Assembly: GCA_965659745.1 (NCBI GenBank)
Contig: CBFHXF010000011.1
Span: 1-44,739, forward strand
From: VMCP01 sp965659745
Lineage (GTDB): Bacteria > Bacteroidota > Bacteroidia > NS11-12g > UBA955
Length of the DNA stretch: 44,739 nucleotides
Direction: 5' to 3'
A model generated the notes under the pieces. That model was not told the DNA's origin, did not search any database, and saw only the letters and a program-made list of their open reading frames with translations. The translations under genes were made by a program, and so were the position numbers. Positions 15,325 to 24,189 of the stretch are shown in pieces (within the stretch, counting starts at the first letter, position 1; each line of letters starts with the position of its first letter).

Positions 15325-15903
15325 GTGAATCCTCCTTTTATCCATCCAAGCGCCTACGTCGACGAAGGGGCCCAGATTGGTGCTAATACTAAAATTTGGC
15401 ATTTCTGCCATGTCATGCCAGGCGCCAAAATCGGCGAAAACTGTATCCTCGGACAAAATGTATTTGTAGCCAACCAAACCCAGCTCGGAAATGGAGTGAA
15501 AGTTCAAAATAACGTTAGTATCTATTCTAATGTGTACATCGAAGACGATTGCTTCTTAGGTCCCAGCATGGTCTTTACCAATGTTATCAACCCCCGCGCT
15601 TTCATAGAACGCAAGGAAGAATATAAAGACACCCATTTACGTCGCGGTTGTAGCATTGGTGCCAATGCCACCATCGTTTGCGGCGTGGAACTCGGCGAAT
15701 ATTGCTTTATAGGGGCCGGGGCTGTGGTTACGAAAGACGTTCCGCCTTATGCCCTTATTGCAGGGGTACCTGGAAAACAATTAGGATGGATCAGCAAGCA
15801 TGGCGAAAGGCTGCATTTCAATGAAAGAGGCCTCGCCCAATGTCCCATTTCTCAAGAAACATATCAATTCGTATCCGAAAACGAAATAATAGCCCTACCA
15901 TGA
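15325..15903 (+). CDS. Hexapeptide-repeat N-acetyltransferase (WbpD/WlbB-like)
   Basis: The 192-residue left-handed beta-helix acyltransferase begins NPPFIHPSAYVDEGAQIG. It has repeated hexapeptides (IGANTKIWHFCHVMPGAKIG, ILGQNVFVANQTQLG, VQNNVSIYSNVYI), the family loop FTNVINPRAFIERK, and ends with VVTKDVPPYALIAGVPGKQ and GWISKHGERL. This pattern is that of WbpD/WlbB, which acetylate UDP-3-amino-3-deoxy sugars in O-antigen biosynthesis. The GTG start is fixed by the upstream -7 element. It overlaps galE as ATGA, so the two form a sugar-nucleotide operon. The exact amino sugar is not shown. Confidence 0.88.
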   Translation: MNPPFIHPSAYVDEGAQIGANTKIWHFCHVMPGAKIGENCILGQNVFVANQTQLGNGVKVQNNVSIYSNVYIEDDCFLGPSMVFTNVINPRAFIERKEEYKDTHLRRGCSIGANATIVCGVELGEYCFIGAGAVVTKDVPPYALIAGVPGKQLGWISKHGERLHFNERGLAQCPISQETYQFVSENEIIALP

Positions 15904-16925
15904 AATCACGCATTATAGTTACCGGAGGACTCGGTTTTATAGGTTCTCATACCGTAGTTGCCTTGCACGAAGCCGGCTTTGAACCCATCATTATAGACAA
16001 CCTCAGCAATTCTCAATTATCAGCCCTAGAAGGCATCAAAAAGCTCATCGGTTACAAACCCCAATTTGCACAAATTGACGTAAACGACGCCCCTGCTTTA
16101 CGCGCCCTCTTGGTGGAAACCCAACCTCAAGCCGTAATCCATTTTGCCGCATTCAAGGCCGTGGGCGAAAGCGTTGAAAAACCGCTGATGTACTACCGGA
16201 ATAATGTAGGCGGACTTATCACCTTATTAGAAGTGATGAAAGAAACCGGCATCCGTGATATCGTCTTTAGCAGCAGTTGTACGGTTTATGGCGAACCCGC
16301 TGAAATTCCAGTAAAAGAAAGCACCCAAACCAAGGCTGCCGAATCGCCCTATGGCGCCACCAAGCAAATGGGAGAAGTGATTCTAAACGACAATTCCGAA
16401 TGGTGTAACACCCAATGTTTGCGCTATTTCAATCCCATTGGAGCCCACCCTAGTGCCGAAATTGGCGAACTTCCCCTTGGCGTTCCCAATAATTTGATAC
16501 CCTATCTTACCCAAACCGTAGCCGGCATACGACAATCACTCACAGTTTTTGGAAACGATTACGACACCCCAGACGGCACATGCATACGCGACTATATCCA
16601 CGTGGTAGACCTCGCAGAAGCCCATGTAAGCGCCGTTCAGCGTTTAATCAACAAATCCTACCAAGAACCCTTTGAAGTCTTCAATATCGGCACTGGAAAT
16701 GGCAGTACGGTATTGGAAGTAATTAATGGTTTTGAATCCGCAACGGGATTAAAAGTGCCTCATACGATCGGAGGCCGCAGAGCCGGTGACGTGGTAAAAG
16801 TATGGGCCGAAACCACGAAAGTAGAAAACGTATTAGGATGGAAAGCCAAACGCAACTTAGAAACCATGTTGCGCGATGCCTGGAACTGGCAAGTAAAATT
16901 GTCAGAGAAAGCGTCTTCTCAATAA
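15900..16925 (+). CDS. galE: UDP-glucose 4-epimerase
   Basis: The 341-residue extended short-chain dehydrogenase/reductase interconverts UDP-glucose and UDP-galactose. IIVTGGLGFIGSHT is the NAD-binding GxxGxxG; FAAFKAVGESVEKP is the family block that holds the substrate loop; SSSCTVYG gives the catalytic Ser/Thr and SPYGATKQMGE the YxxxK pair (about residues 150-154). RYFNPIGAHPS, GTCIRDYIHVVDLAEAH and NIGTGNG are further GalE blocks. The ATG at 15900 is chosen over 15840 because it overlaps the previous stop as ATGA and starts at the Rossmann strand. The 3' end overlaps the converging lnt gene by 24 bases. Confidence 0.94.
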   Translation: MKSRIIVTGGLGFIGSHTVVALHEAGFEPIIIDNLSNSQLSALEGIKKLIGYKPQFAQIDVNDAPALRALLVETQPQAVIHFAAFKAVGESVEKPLMYYRNNVGGLITLLEVMKETGIRDIVFSSSCTVYGEPAEIPVKESTQTKAAESPYGATKQMGEVILNDNSEWCNTQCLRYFNPIGAHPSAEIGELPLGVPNNLIPYLTQTVAGIRQSLTVFGNDYDTPDGTCIRDYIHVVDLAEAHVSAVQRLINKSYQEPFEVFNIGTGNGSTVLEVINGFESATGLKVPHTIGGRRAGDVVKVWAETTKVENVLGWKAKRNLETMLRDAWNWQVKLSEKASSQ

Positions 16926-18485
16926 AATTCCCACAGTCAAAACCACCAGGTATACTGCAATTACACCCAAATCACCGAGGTAATAATATACCGTTTTACG
17001 ATCGTTGGCATAAATGGTGCACTGCGGACATGTTTTCGCATACCAATCGGTATTGTCGTATGAATTTCCCCTAGGGTCAATAAAACCAGAAATGCCCGTG
17101 TTGGCACTTCTTGCTATCCATTTCCGAAATTCAATGGCCCGTAACTTGGCATACGAATAATGCTGTTTATGACCAGGGGTGTTCTCCCACCATGCGTCAT
17201 TCGTGACAATTCCCAACCACGTTGCTCCCCGCTTTAAATAGCCCCGAATATAATCGCCATAAATGCTCTCGTAACATATTATCGGAGCTACCGGATTCCC
17301 TTCTCCTAAAGCATACGCCGAATCGCTCACACCCAAACTACCCGTAATGCTATTTTCATCCAAGCTAATGGCCAAACTTTCCAAAAATGGTATGGTATGA
17401 ATAAAGGGCATCTGTTCCGTTCCAGGCACCAATTTACTCTTATGATAATAGGTCGGCACTCGATTATTCTTTAAACACAACGCAGAATTGTATACATCAT
17501 AGTAAACATTTGGATCGTACGCCGATTTTCGGGCCGACCTCGTAGGTTTTACATTCGATTGGTAGTATTTCACCCCATGAAAACCTGTTAAAAGCTGCAT
17601 TTGAGGAAAAACCGATAACAAATCGCGTTGCAACATCAATACCTGTGCATTGCGGTCTAAATAATCGACTTCTATGCTACGCACCAAACACGTTTCAGGC
17701 CATAGCAACCAATCCGTGCTGCTGTCTATTCCCTGCTTGGATAAGTCCTGCATTTCCGTTTGCATGTCAATCGGATCCCTGTCAAATTTTTCATTCCACG
17801 GATTGAAACTCGGCTGTAATACGGCTACATTTTGAGGCATTCCTTCTTGAATATTTACGGTTTGCATCCAAATAACCGAGACTAATAAAGGCAATGCCGT
17901 TACCGAGACCAATGCCCACTTCAACTTTGATAATCCATATTTCAAGACNNNNNNNNNNNNNNNNNNNNNNNNNNNNNNNNNNNNNNNNNNNNNNNNNNNN
18001 NNNNNNNNNNNNNNNNNNNNNNNNNNNNNNNNNNNNNNNNNNNNNNNNNNNNNNNNNNNNNNNNNNNNNNNNNNNNNNNNNNNNNNNNNNNNNNNNNNNN
18101 NNNNNNNNNNNNNNNNNNNNNNNNNNNNNNNNNNNNNNNNNNNNNNNNNNNNNNNNNNNNNNNNNNNNNNNNNNNNNNNNNNNNNNGGCAGGCACATGAA
18201 TAAAGTATTTAAAAACATCATGGCAACCGCGCCTGCCGCAGAAGCATAATAGACCCACCATGTAGTGGTTAAATTCCATCCTAATATCGAAAGGTAAAGC
18301 GCCCCAAATAAACGCCATGCCGATGCTTCTTTTAAGCGATCGTAAATGATCCAAAAAGGCACAAATGCAATAAATAAGAGCGGCGTTATTCCTATGGGTT
18401 CCCAAGCGAGTACAAATAATACCGCAGGGAGAACCATCCAAATCCAAAGTGGACTATTCTGAATCCAATTCTTCAATCTGATCAT
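16902..18485 (-). CDS. lnt: Apolipoprotein N-acyltransferase (contains an N gap)
   Basis: Lnt adds the third acyl chain to lipoproteins at the inner membrane. The N-terminal part has hydrophobic helices (IWMVLPAVLFVLAW, WNLTTTWWVYYASAAGAVAMMFLN). The C-terminal nitrilase-like domain carries the catalytic triad: Glu in LLWPETCLV, Lys in YYHKSKLVPGTEQMPF, Cys in PIICYESIYGDY. A final helix anchors the end (IAVYLVVLTVGILL). A run of 238 N lies at 17949-18186, where the family has the rest of its helical region; the reading frame is kept across it and the total length is normal. The ATG at 18485 is preferred; 18500 is an in-frame alternative. The gene overlaps rsmI and is the last of the rmlA-to-lnt run. 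Confidence 0.92.
   Translation of the reverse strand: MIRLKNWIQNSPLWIWMVLPAVLFVLAWEPIGITPLLFIAFVPFWIIYDRLKEASAWRLFGALYLSILGWNLTTTWWVYYASAAGAVAMMFLNTLFMCLXXXXXXXXXXXXXXXXXXXXXXXXXXXXXXXXXXXXXXXXXXXXXXXXXXXXXXXXXXXXXXXXXXXXXXXXXXXXXXXXVLKYGLSKLKWALVSVTALPLLVSVIWMQTVNIQEGMPQNVAVLQPSFNPWNEKFDRDPIDMQTEMQDLSKQGIDSSTDWLLWPETCLVRSIEVDYLDRNAQVLMLQRDLLSVFPQMQLLTGFHGVKYYQSNVKPTRSARKSAYDPNVYYDVYNSALCLKNNRVPTYYHKSKLVPGTEQMPFIHTIPFLESLAISLDENSITGSLGVSDSAYALGEGNPVAPIICYESIYGDYIRGYLKRGATWLGIVTNDAWWENTPGHKQHYSYAKLRAIEFRKWIARSANTGISGFIDPRGNSYDNTDWYAKTCPQCTIYANDRKTVYYYLGDLGVIAVYLVVLTVGILLRRRFL
17949..18186. other. Assembly gap (238 N) inside lnt
   Basis: There is no base information here. The flanking lnt coding sequence stays in one frame, and the missing length fits the expected transmembrane region, so the gap size is plausible. 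Confidence 0.95.
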
Positions 18486-19164
18486 GGGTGTATTTGGCAC
18501 CCTCCAAAACTACAACAAATTCACCTTTTGGCGCTTTGCTTTCAAAATGAGATACAACCTCTGTTAAAGTTCCGTTAACGGTTTCTTCAAACTTTTTGGT
18601 TATTTCACGGGAAACACTCACTTTTCTGTGCGGTTCACATAAATCGCGCAAAGCCACTAAGGTTTTCAAAAGTTTATGCGGACTTTCGTAAAACACTAAG
18701 GTATCGTCGTAGTTTGACCATTCCATGAGCTTGGTTTGACGGCCCTTTTTCTGAGGTAAAAATCCCTCAAAAGTAAATTTATGCAAGGCAAATCCGCTTT
18801 TAATAAGTGCCGGCAAGAATGCCGTTGCACCGGGCAATACTTCTATTTCTATTCCTTGGGAAATAGCCTCACGGGTAAGTAAATATCCAGGATCCGAAAC
18901 GGCCGGAGTACCTGCATCTGAGACCTGTGCAATATGGGCCCCTTCCTGCAACTCGTGAATGTATTTGGCTAATTTGTGATGTTCATTATGGATGTGAAAA
19001 CTTTCACAAGGCGTAGAAATTTCATAATGATTTAACAATACCCGAGTGGTACGGGTATCTTCTGCTAAAATCTTTTTTACGGACTTTAAAACAGAAACTG
19101 CCCGGTAAGTTATATCTCCCAAATTACCGATGGGCGTAGGAACTATATATAACTTACCAGACAT
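18454..19164 (-). CDS. rsmI: 16S rRNA (cytidine(1402)-2'-O)-methyltransferase
   Basis: The 236-residue SAM-dependent methyltransferase of the tetrapyrrole-methylase fold modifies C1402 in the 16S rRNA decoding centre. LYIVPTPIGNLGDITYRA is the N-terminal signature, AEDTRTTRVLLNHY a conserved loop, QVSDAGTPAVSDPGYLL the SAM-binding motif, and EVLPGATAFLPALIKSGF the next block; FYESPHKLLKTL and VSREITKKFEE complete the family pattern. It is shorter than the E. coli protein because the C-terminal extension is missing, which is usual in this phylum. It starts 12 bases after the rny stop and overlaps lnt downstream, so it is probably translated from the same mRNA. Confidence 0.94.
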   Translation of the reverse strand: MSGKLYIVPTPIGNLGDITYRAVSVLKSVKKILAEDTRTTRVLLNHYEISTPCESFHIHNEHHKLAKYIHELQEGAHIAQVSDAGTPAVSDPGYLLTREAISQGIEIEVLPGATAFLPALIKSGFALHKFTFEGFLPQKKGRQTKLMEWSNYDDTLVFYESPHKLLKTLVALRDLCEPHRKVSVSREITKKFEETVNGTLTEVVSHFESKAPKGEFVVVLEGAKYTHDQIEELDSE

Positions 19165-19176
19165 TCTTATTTAATG

Positions 19177-20718
19177 CTATTTGGCAACACCTACCGAACG
19201 TTTTTCACGGATAACCGTAATCTTTACCTGTCCGGGGTATCTCATTTCTGTCATGATACGATTCGACAACTCAAATGCCAAGGTATCGGCTTGATCGTCG
19301 TTAGTGCCTTCGGCACTCATAATGATGCGTAATTCGCGACCGGCTTGAATAGCAAAAGCTTTTTCAACGCCAGGATAGCTCAAAGCCATGTTTTCCATTT
19401 CTTTGATACGCTCTACGTATTGCTCATCGCCACGGCGCGCACCAGGTCTAGATCCGCTAATGGCATCACACGCTTGCACGACAGGACTCAGCAAGCTGGT
19501 CATTTCGATTTCATCGTGGTGAGCTCCTACCGCATTGCACACTTCTGGATGTTCGCCATATTTTTCACACAGCTTTAATCCCAACAATGCGTGTGGTGTT
19601 TCTTCGTCGTTATCTGGACATTTACCAATATCGTGTAACAAACCTGCACGTTTGGCCAACTTCACGTTCAATCCCATTTCAGCCGCCATGGTAGCACATA
19701 AACGCGCCACTTCACGAGAGTGCTTCAATAGGTTCTGACCGTAAGAGCTACGGAAACGCATACGACCTACGTAACGAATCAATTCAGGATGCAAACCGGT
19801 AATACCTAAGTCTACAACGGTACGCTCGCCCCATTCGATAACTTCTTCTTCAATTTGTTTCTTGGTCTTTTCAACCACTTCCTCAATACGAGCAGGGTGG
19901 ATACGACCGTCGCGAATCAATCGCTCTAAAGAAACCCTTGCCACCTCTCGGCGGATAGGATCGTAACAAGAAAGCACGATGGTTTCTGGGGTATCGTCGA
20001 TTAAAATCTCCACTCCAGTAGCCGCTTCAAAAGCTTTGATATTTCTACCTTCGCGACCGATAATACGGCCTTTCACATCATCAGATTCTAATGGGAAAGC
20101 CGTAACGGTATTGTCGATGGCCAATTCCGCTGCTGTTCGTTGGATGGTTTGCAAAACAATACGTTTGGCTTCGCGGGTAGCGCCTAATTTGGCTTCTTCA
20201 ACAATGGTTTTCGCTAAAGTAAGTCCCTCAGAATGCGTTTTGGCCTTAATGGCCTCCATCATTTTCTCTTTGGCTTCTTCTTGCGACAAACCAGCAATTG
20301 TTTCTAACTGTTTTAATTGCTGCTCGCGCATTTGCGATAACTCTACTTCGCGTTTTTTGTAGGTTTCAATTTGTGCGTCTAAACGTTGTCCTTTTTGAAC
20401 GGTTTCGTCTTCGCGCTGCTTCAAATTGCGAATTTTATCGTCTAAGGATTGTTCCTTTTGTTTCAGGCGATTTTCTGCATTTGAGAGCTCTTGAGTGCGC
20501 TTGTTGGTTTCTTTTTCGTACTCAGAACGCAATTGCATGTACTTCTCTTTTGCTTCGAGAATACGGTCTTTCTTGAGGTTTTCACCCTGCATTTTGGCTT
20601 CTTCCAAAATGCGATTTTTGTCGCTTTCCAATTGTTTTTTTCGGGCGGAAACAAATAGCATATAGCCAACTCCCACTCCTACAATCAGTCCGATTAGGAT
20701 AAATAAGATACTGTTCAT
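19177..20718 (-). CDS. rny: Ribonuclease Y
   Basis: The 513-residue membrane-anchored endoribonuclease is central to mRNA decay in bacteria without RNase E-type dominance. An N-terminal helix (ILFILIGLIVGVGVGYMLFV, about residues 4-23) is followed by a long coiled coil to about 150. A KH RNA-binding domain (GRIIGREGRNIKAFEAATGV, about 210-230) and the HD phosphohydrolase domain (RAGLLHDIGKCPD, about 360-372, with HH in GAHHDEIEMTSL) complete the RNase Y plan. A GGAG, rare in this phylum, lies 5 bases before the ATG. It follows zapA by 49 bases, a frequent neighbourhood in Bacteroidota. Confidence 0.96.
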   Translation of the reverse strand: MNSILFILIGLIVGVGVGYMLFVSARKKQLESDKNRILEEAKMQGENLKKDRILEAKEKYMQLRSEYEKETNKRTQELSNAENRLKQKEQSLDDKIRNLKQREDETVQKGQRLDAQIETYKKREVELSQMREQQLKQLETIAGLSQEEAKEKMMEAIKAKTHSEGLTLAKTIVEEAKLGATREAKRIVLQTIQRTAAELAIDNTVTAFPLESDDVKGRIIGREGRNIKAFEAATGVEILIDDTPETIVLSCYDPIRREVARVSLERLIRDGRIHPARIEEVVEKTKKQIEEEVIEWGERTVVDLGITGLHPELIRYVGRMRFRSSYGQNLLKHSREVARLCATMAAEMGLNVKLAKRAGLLHDIGKCPDNDEETPHALLGLKLCEKYGEHPEVCNAVGAHHDEIEMTSLLSPVVQACDAISGSRPGARRGDEQYVERIKEMENMALSYPGVEKAFAIQAGRELRIIMSAEGTNDDQADTLAFELSNRIMTEMRYPGQVKITVIREKRSVGVAK

Positions 20719-20767
20719 GTTACTCCATTTTTATACATTGTGGAGCACCCATTTACTCGTGCGATCG

Positions 20768-21058
20768 TTATAATGAATCCAACAGCTGTTCGATTTCCGT
20801 TAATTCCCTCTCATTGGGTTCGGCATCCGTAGGCTTTTCCCCACGTACCACTTCCCCCGCCAAATCCAGAGCCGCCCAAGATAATCGATCCATTGGATCG
20901 CTTGAGCCAAAGCGCTGAAAACCAGCTATTCGTTTATTTAACAGTTCCACTGCCGACAAAACCTGCTCTTCATCGTGTTTGGCCACACGCAAGCGCATTT
21001 GGCGCCCGTCTATGGTTACAGTAAGAAGTACAGTTTCGTTAGGTTCCATAATATTCAA
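20768..21058 (-). CDS. zapA: Cell division protein ZapA
   Basis: The 96-residue product matches ZapA, a cytoplasmic FtsZ-bundling protein. An N-terminal strand (ETVLLTVTIDGRQMRLRV) leads to a helical dimer region (EEQVLSAVELLNKRIAGF), then an acidic C-terminal helix (NERELTEIEQLLDSL). The length is normal. The start overlaps the end of the preceding coiled-coil gene by four bases. An in-frame ATG three codons in is an alternative start. ZapA next to rny fits the usual gene order in this phylum. Confidence 0.85.
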   Translation of the reverse strand: MNIMEPNETVLLTVTIDGRQMRLRVAKHDEEQVLSAVELLNKRIAGFQRFGSSDPMDRLSWAALDLAGEVVRGEKPTDAEPNERELTEIEQLLDSL

Positions 21059-21525
21059 TCGTTGAGCAAATCAATGCACCGGTCTATGTCTCGTATTAAT
21101 TCGTTTACTTTAATTTTTAGTTCGTGCGTGTCGCCCTTTTCGGTCGACATTTCTTTTGCAAGTTTAATCAATTTATTCTGTTCCGTTAATTCGTTAATCG
21201 TATTTTTTTGCACCTGCAGCGTACTGTCCTTTAATAGCAGCATTTCTTCCAATTCACGAACCCGATTCTCCGCGCTCTGCTTCTCAATTTCGAGTGATTC
21301 CAACATCCTATCCTTGCGAGCCATCTGTGTTTGCAATAAATGCAAATCTTGACTGTTGATACCATTATGCTTTTGAGCTTCTATCTTATTGACAAGCTCA
21401 GCAACCTGCACCTGCAAAGCGCCCACAGAATGAGATAATTCTTCATTCTCAGATTGCAACACACGGTAACGCGCAACCAAATCGCTAATTCTCGACTTTA
21501 CTACCGACCAACGTGAAGCGCTCAT
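21055..21525 (-). CDS. Coiled-coil protein coupled to zapA (ZapB-like in layout)
   Basis: The 156-residue, almost wholly helical product has heptad-type spacing over residues about 15-115 (for example YRVLQSENEELSHSVGALQV and EIEKQSAENRVRELEEML) and ends in LIRDIDRCIDLLND. There is no signal peptide or membrane segment. It overlaps zapA by four bases and starts 12 bases after rmlA, so it is probably translated together with zapA. By position and coiled-coil nature it could be a ZapA partner that plays the part of ZapB in E. coli, but sequence alone does not show homology. The start MSASRWSVVKSRISDLV at 21525 is the only ATG before the coiled coil. Confidence 0.75.
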   Translation of the reverse strand: MSASRWSVVKSRISDLVARYRVLQSENEELSHSVGALQVQVAELVNKIEAQKHNGINSQDLHLLQTQMARKDRMLESLEIEKQSAENRVRELEEMLLLKDSTLQVQKNTINELTEQNKLIKLAKEMSTEKGDTHELKIKVNELIRDIDRCIDLLND

Positions 21526-21537
21526 TTCAACAACCTT

Positions 21538-22410
21538 TTAATACGTTTGAATGTTGATGATCTTCTCCAAATAAACACCGTAACCGCTCTTTTTCAAGGG
21601 CTGTGCAATTTTCACCAAGGTATCCGAATCTATGAATCCTTGTCGCCAAGCAATTTCTTCGATACAACCTACTTTCAAACCTTGACGTTCCTCAATAACC
21701 TCCACAAACTGTCCCGCCTGCATCAACGAACTGAATGTACCTGTATCTAACCACGCGGTACCTCTACTTAAAATGCGCACCGACAGGTTTCCATTGGCTA
21801 AATAATGCTTGTTCACATCGGTTATTTCCAATTCGCCACGGGGCGATGGTTTCAAATTCTTGGCCACCTCAACTACCGAATTGTCATAAAAATACAATCC
21901 CGGCACGGCAAAACTCGACTTAGGTTGCTCTGGCTTCTCTTCAATACTCAAAGCCTTTAAATCCGAATCGAATTCTACTACCCCATATCGCTCCGGATCT
22001 GAAACGTGATAGGCGAAAACAATACCGCCTTCGGGTTTGCGACAGCTTTTTAATGTTTCGTTTAAGTGACTTCCGTAAAAAATATTATCCCCTAAAATAA
22101 GAGCAACGTCGTCGTTACCTATGAAAGATTCCCCCAAAACAAATGCCTGCGCCAAGCCGTCAGGTGAAGGCTGAACGGTGTATTCGAAGCGACATCCGAT
22201 GCGACTTCCATCGCCTAATAGGCGCTGAAAATGCGGCAGGTCATGGGGAGTAGAAATGATGAGAATTTCGCGAATTCCCGCCATCATTAAGACCGATAAA
22301 GGATAGTAAATCATAGGTTTATCGTAAACCGGCATGAGCTGCTTACTAACAGCCATCGTGAGCGGATACAAACGCGTTCCCGACCCACCTGCTAAAATGA
22401 TTCCCTTCAT
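21538..22410 (-). CDS. rmlA: Glucose-1-phosphate thymidylyltransferase
   Basis: The 290-residue enzyme makes dTDP-glucose from dTTP and glucose-1-phosphate, the first step to dTDP-rhamnose and related sugars. MKGIILAGGSGTRLYPLT is the nucleotide-binding signature, followed by SKQLMPVYDKPMIYYPLSVLM. ALILGDNIFYGSHL and GVVEFDSDLKALSIEEKP are RmlA-specific blocks, with GTAWLDTGTFSSLMQAGQFV and GCIEEIAWRQGFI near the end. No rmlB, C or D lies beside it. A -7 element five bases upstream of the ATG makes it the first gene of the minus-strand run down to lnt. Confidence 0.95.
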   Translation of the reverse strand: MKGIILAGGSGTRLYPLTMAVSKQLMPVYDKPMIYYPLSVLMMAGIREILIISTPHDLPHFQRLLGDGSRIGCRFEYTVQPSPDGLAQAFVLGESFIGNDDVALILGDNIFYGSHLNETLKSCRKPEGGIVFAYHVSDPERYGVVEFDSDLKALSIEEKPEQPKSSFAVPGLYFYDNSVVEVAKNLKPSPRGELEITDVNKHYLANGNLSVRILSRGTAWLDTGTFSSLMQAGQFVEVIEERQGLKVGCIEEIAWRQGFIDSDTLVKIAQPLKKSGYGVYLEKIINIQTY

Positions 22411-22415
22411 ACCTT

Positions 22416-22423
22416 CAAAGATA
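22416..22423 (-). promoter_or_regulatory. -7 promoter element of rmlA and the downstream run
   Basis: TATCTTTG on the minus strand matches TAnnTTTG; five bases (AAGGT) separate it from the rmlA ATG at 22410. It is the only such box I see before the six tightly spaced genes rmlA to lnt. Confidence 0.6.
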
Positions 22424-22457
22424 CGACCTTATAAGGGCTAATAAAAAAGTGCCCCTA

Positions 22458-23756
22458 TTAAATTAATGCAATCACGAAGTAATTCTTCTTGCCTTTTTGA
22501 GCAATGATAAACCTTCCGTGCAATACATCCGCCGATGCAACCGTATACTCAATATCGCTAATTTTCGTTTTATTCAACGAAAATCCATTAGCCTGAACCA
22601 TTTTCCGCGCTTCTCCTTTCGAAGGAAAAATTGTCGTTTCTACCGCTAATAAATCCAGAATATTTACGCCCGCTTCTAACTTTTCCTTTTCCACACTAAA
22701 GGTATCCATGCCTTCTAATGAAGCTGCCAATGTGGCCTCGTCTAAAGCCCTCAAATCTTCCTCATTGCCATTGCCGAAGAAAACCTGTGTAGCTTTTTGA
22801 GCCAGAACCAAAGCCTCTTCGCCATGAACCCGAATCGTCATTTCTTCAGCCAAGGCTTTCTGCAAATTCCTAAGATATTCTTGACCCTCATGCGCTTGAA
22901 TTAAGGACTCAATTTCTTCCCTCGATTTTAAGGAATAAATTTTAATGAACTTAACCGCATCTTCATCTCCAATGTTCAACCAAAATTGGTAAAAGGTAAA
23001 TACAGGGGTTTTTTGTGGATCTAACCACACATTCCCGCCTTCGCTCTTTCCAAATTTCGTACCGTCGGACTTGGTTACCAAAGGTGCCGTGATGGCATAC
23101 GCATCGCCCTGTATGGTTTTGCGGATCAACTCCGTACCGGTGGTGATATTACCCCACTGGTCGCTACCGCCCATCTGCAATTTTACGCCCATCTCGCGAT
23201 ATAAATGCAAGAAATCGTAACCCTGAACCAACTGATACGTAAACTCCGTGAACGACAATCCGCCTGCTTCCAAACGGTTCTTCACGCTGTCTTTACCCAT
23301 CATATAACTCACCGTTATGTGCTTGCCCACATCGCGTATGAAATCTAAAAACGACCAATCCTTAAACCAGTCGTAATTATTCACCACCAATGCTTTATTC
23401 TCGCCATTTTCAAAGTCTAAAAACCGCATCAACTGCGCTTTCTGTCCGTCTAAATTGCGTTGTATCGCTTCGGTATCTAATAATTGTCTTTCTGCAGTTT
23501 TTCCACTTGGATCGCCTACCCTACCTGTAGCCCCTCCTACCAACACAATCGGTTGATGTCCGGCCTTTTGAAACAAGGTCAACAGCATAATCGGCACCAT
23601 ATTGCCAATATGCAGCGAATCTGCCGTAGGATCAAAGCCAATGTAAGCAGAAACCCTTTCTTTATTCAATAATTCATCGGTTCCGGGAATATTATCATGC
23701 AATAATCCCCTCCACTGTAACTCTTCTAAAAAATCAAAATTAGGCTTGAATGTCAT
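22458..23756 (-). CDS. tyrS: Tyrosine--tRNA ligase
   Basis: The 432-residue class I synthetase charges tRNA-Tyr. The HIGH-type motif is in GFDPTADSLHIGNMVPIMLL (about residues 37-56) and the KMSKS equivalent is KFGKSEGGNVWLDP (about 236-249). QMGGSDQWGNITTGTELIR and FTYQLVQGYDFLHLY are conserved TyrRS active-site blocks. The C-terminus carries an S4 RNA-binding domain (FPSKGEARKMVQANGFSLN). The length is normal. The start overlaps the stop of the upstream small membrane protein gene by 17 bases, so they are co-transcribed. That coupling is not a functional link I recognise. Confidence 0.96.
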   Translation of the reverse strand: MTFKPNFDFLEELQWRGLLHDNIPGTDELLNKERVSAYIGFDPTADSLHIGNMVPIMLLTLFQKAGHQPIVLVGGATGRVGDPSGKTAERQLLDTEAIQRNLDGQKAQLMRFLDFENGENKALVVNNYDWFKDWSFLDFIRDVGKHITVSYMMGKDSVKNRLEAGGLSFTEFTYQLVQGYDFLHLYREMGVKLQMGGSDQWGNITTGTELIRKTIQGDAYAITAPLVTKSDGTKFGKSEGGNVWLDPQKTPVFTFYQFWLNIGDEDAVKFIKIYSLKSREEIESLIQAHEGQEYLRNLQKALAEEMTIRVHGEEALVLAQKATQVFFGNGNEEDLRALDEATLAASLEGMDTFSVEKEKLEAGVNILDLLAVETTIFPSKGEARKMVQANGFSLNKTKISDIEYTVASADVLHGRFIIAQKGKKNYFVIALI

Positions 23757-24189
23757 GTCGCTCTTTTTCCAATCGCTCTTGTATAATATCAGAAATGGTC
23801 TGTTTCAATTCTTCTGCTTGCTCTTCCGTTAAACCGCTCGTAGCAAAACATACCACTTGCGCGGTTTCCTTTAGCATGAAATTAATTTCAAATACCAAAT
23901 AATCAATTCGCTGCACGTATTTCCAAGGAATAAACGTATAACTAGAGAAAAAATGTTCCCTCCAAGCAATACCTTCTTTATCGACCCGCACAAAGTAATC
24001 TCCCNNNNNNNNNNNNNNAATCCACATCAATAAAGGCAAGGCAAAACCCGAATAAATGAATCCACCCGTCCAACTGAAAAAATCATAATGGAAGGCAAAA
24101 CCCACTAAAAATATCACCAAAAGCACCAAAACCGCTGGCAATTCGGCTCTTTGCTTGGGAATTTTTACAAAAAATGCGTCTTTACTCAT
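23740..24189 (-). CDS. Small membrane protein with PH-like C-terminal domain (contains an N gap)
   Basis: The product is about 149 residues. A basic N-terminus (KIPKQRAELP) precedes two hydrophobic segments (AVLVLLVIFLVGFAFHYDFF and the GFIYSGFALPLLMWI stretch), then a soluble C-terminal part. The pattern GDYFVRVDKEGIAWREHFF and FIPWKYVQRIDY resembles small bacterial PH-like (YdbT/YcxB type) domains. It ends in an acidic helix. A 14-base N run (24005-24018) removes about five residues at the end of the second helix; the frame is kept. It overlaps the T9SS gene upstream as ATGA and tyrS downstream. The function is unknown. Confidence 0.65.
   Translation of the reverse strand: MSKDAFFVKIPKQRAELPAVLVLLVIFLVGFAFHYDFFSWTGGFIYSGFALPLLMWIXXXXXGDYFVRVDKEGIAWREHFFSSYTFIPWKYVQRIDYLVFEINFMLKETAQVVCFATSGLTEEQAEELKQTISDIIQERLEKERHDIQA
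24005..24018. other. Assembly gap (14 N) inside the PH-like membrane protein gene
   Basis: There is no base information here. The reading frame is continuous across the run. Confidence 0.95.

Noticed and set aside
17949..18186. N runs as masked mobile elements
   Set aside because: Each N run is inside a gene with one reading frame on both sides, so they are assembly gaps rather than inserted elements.
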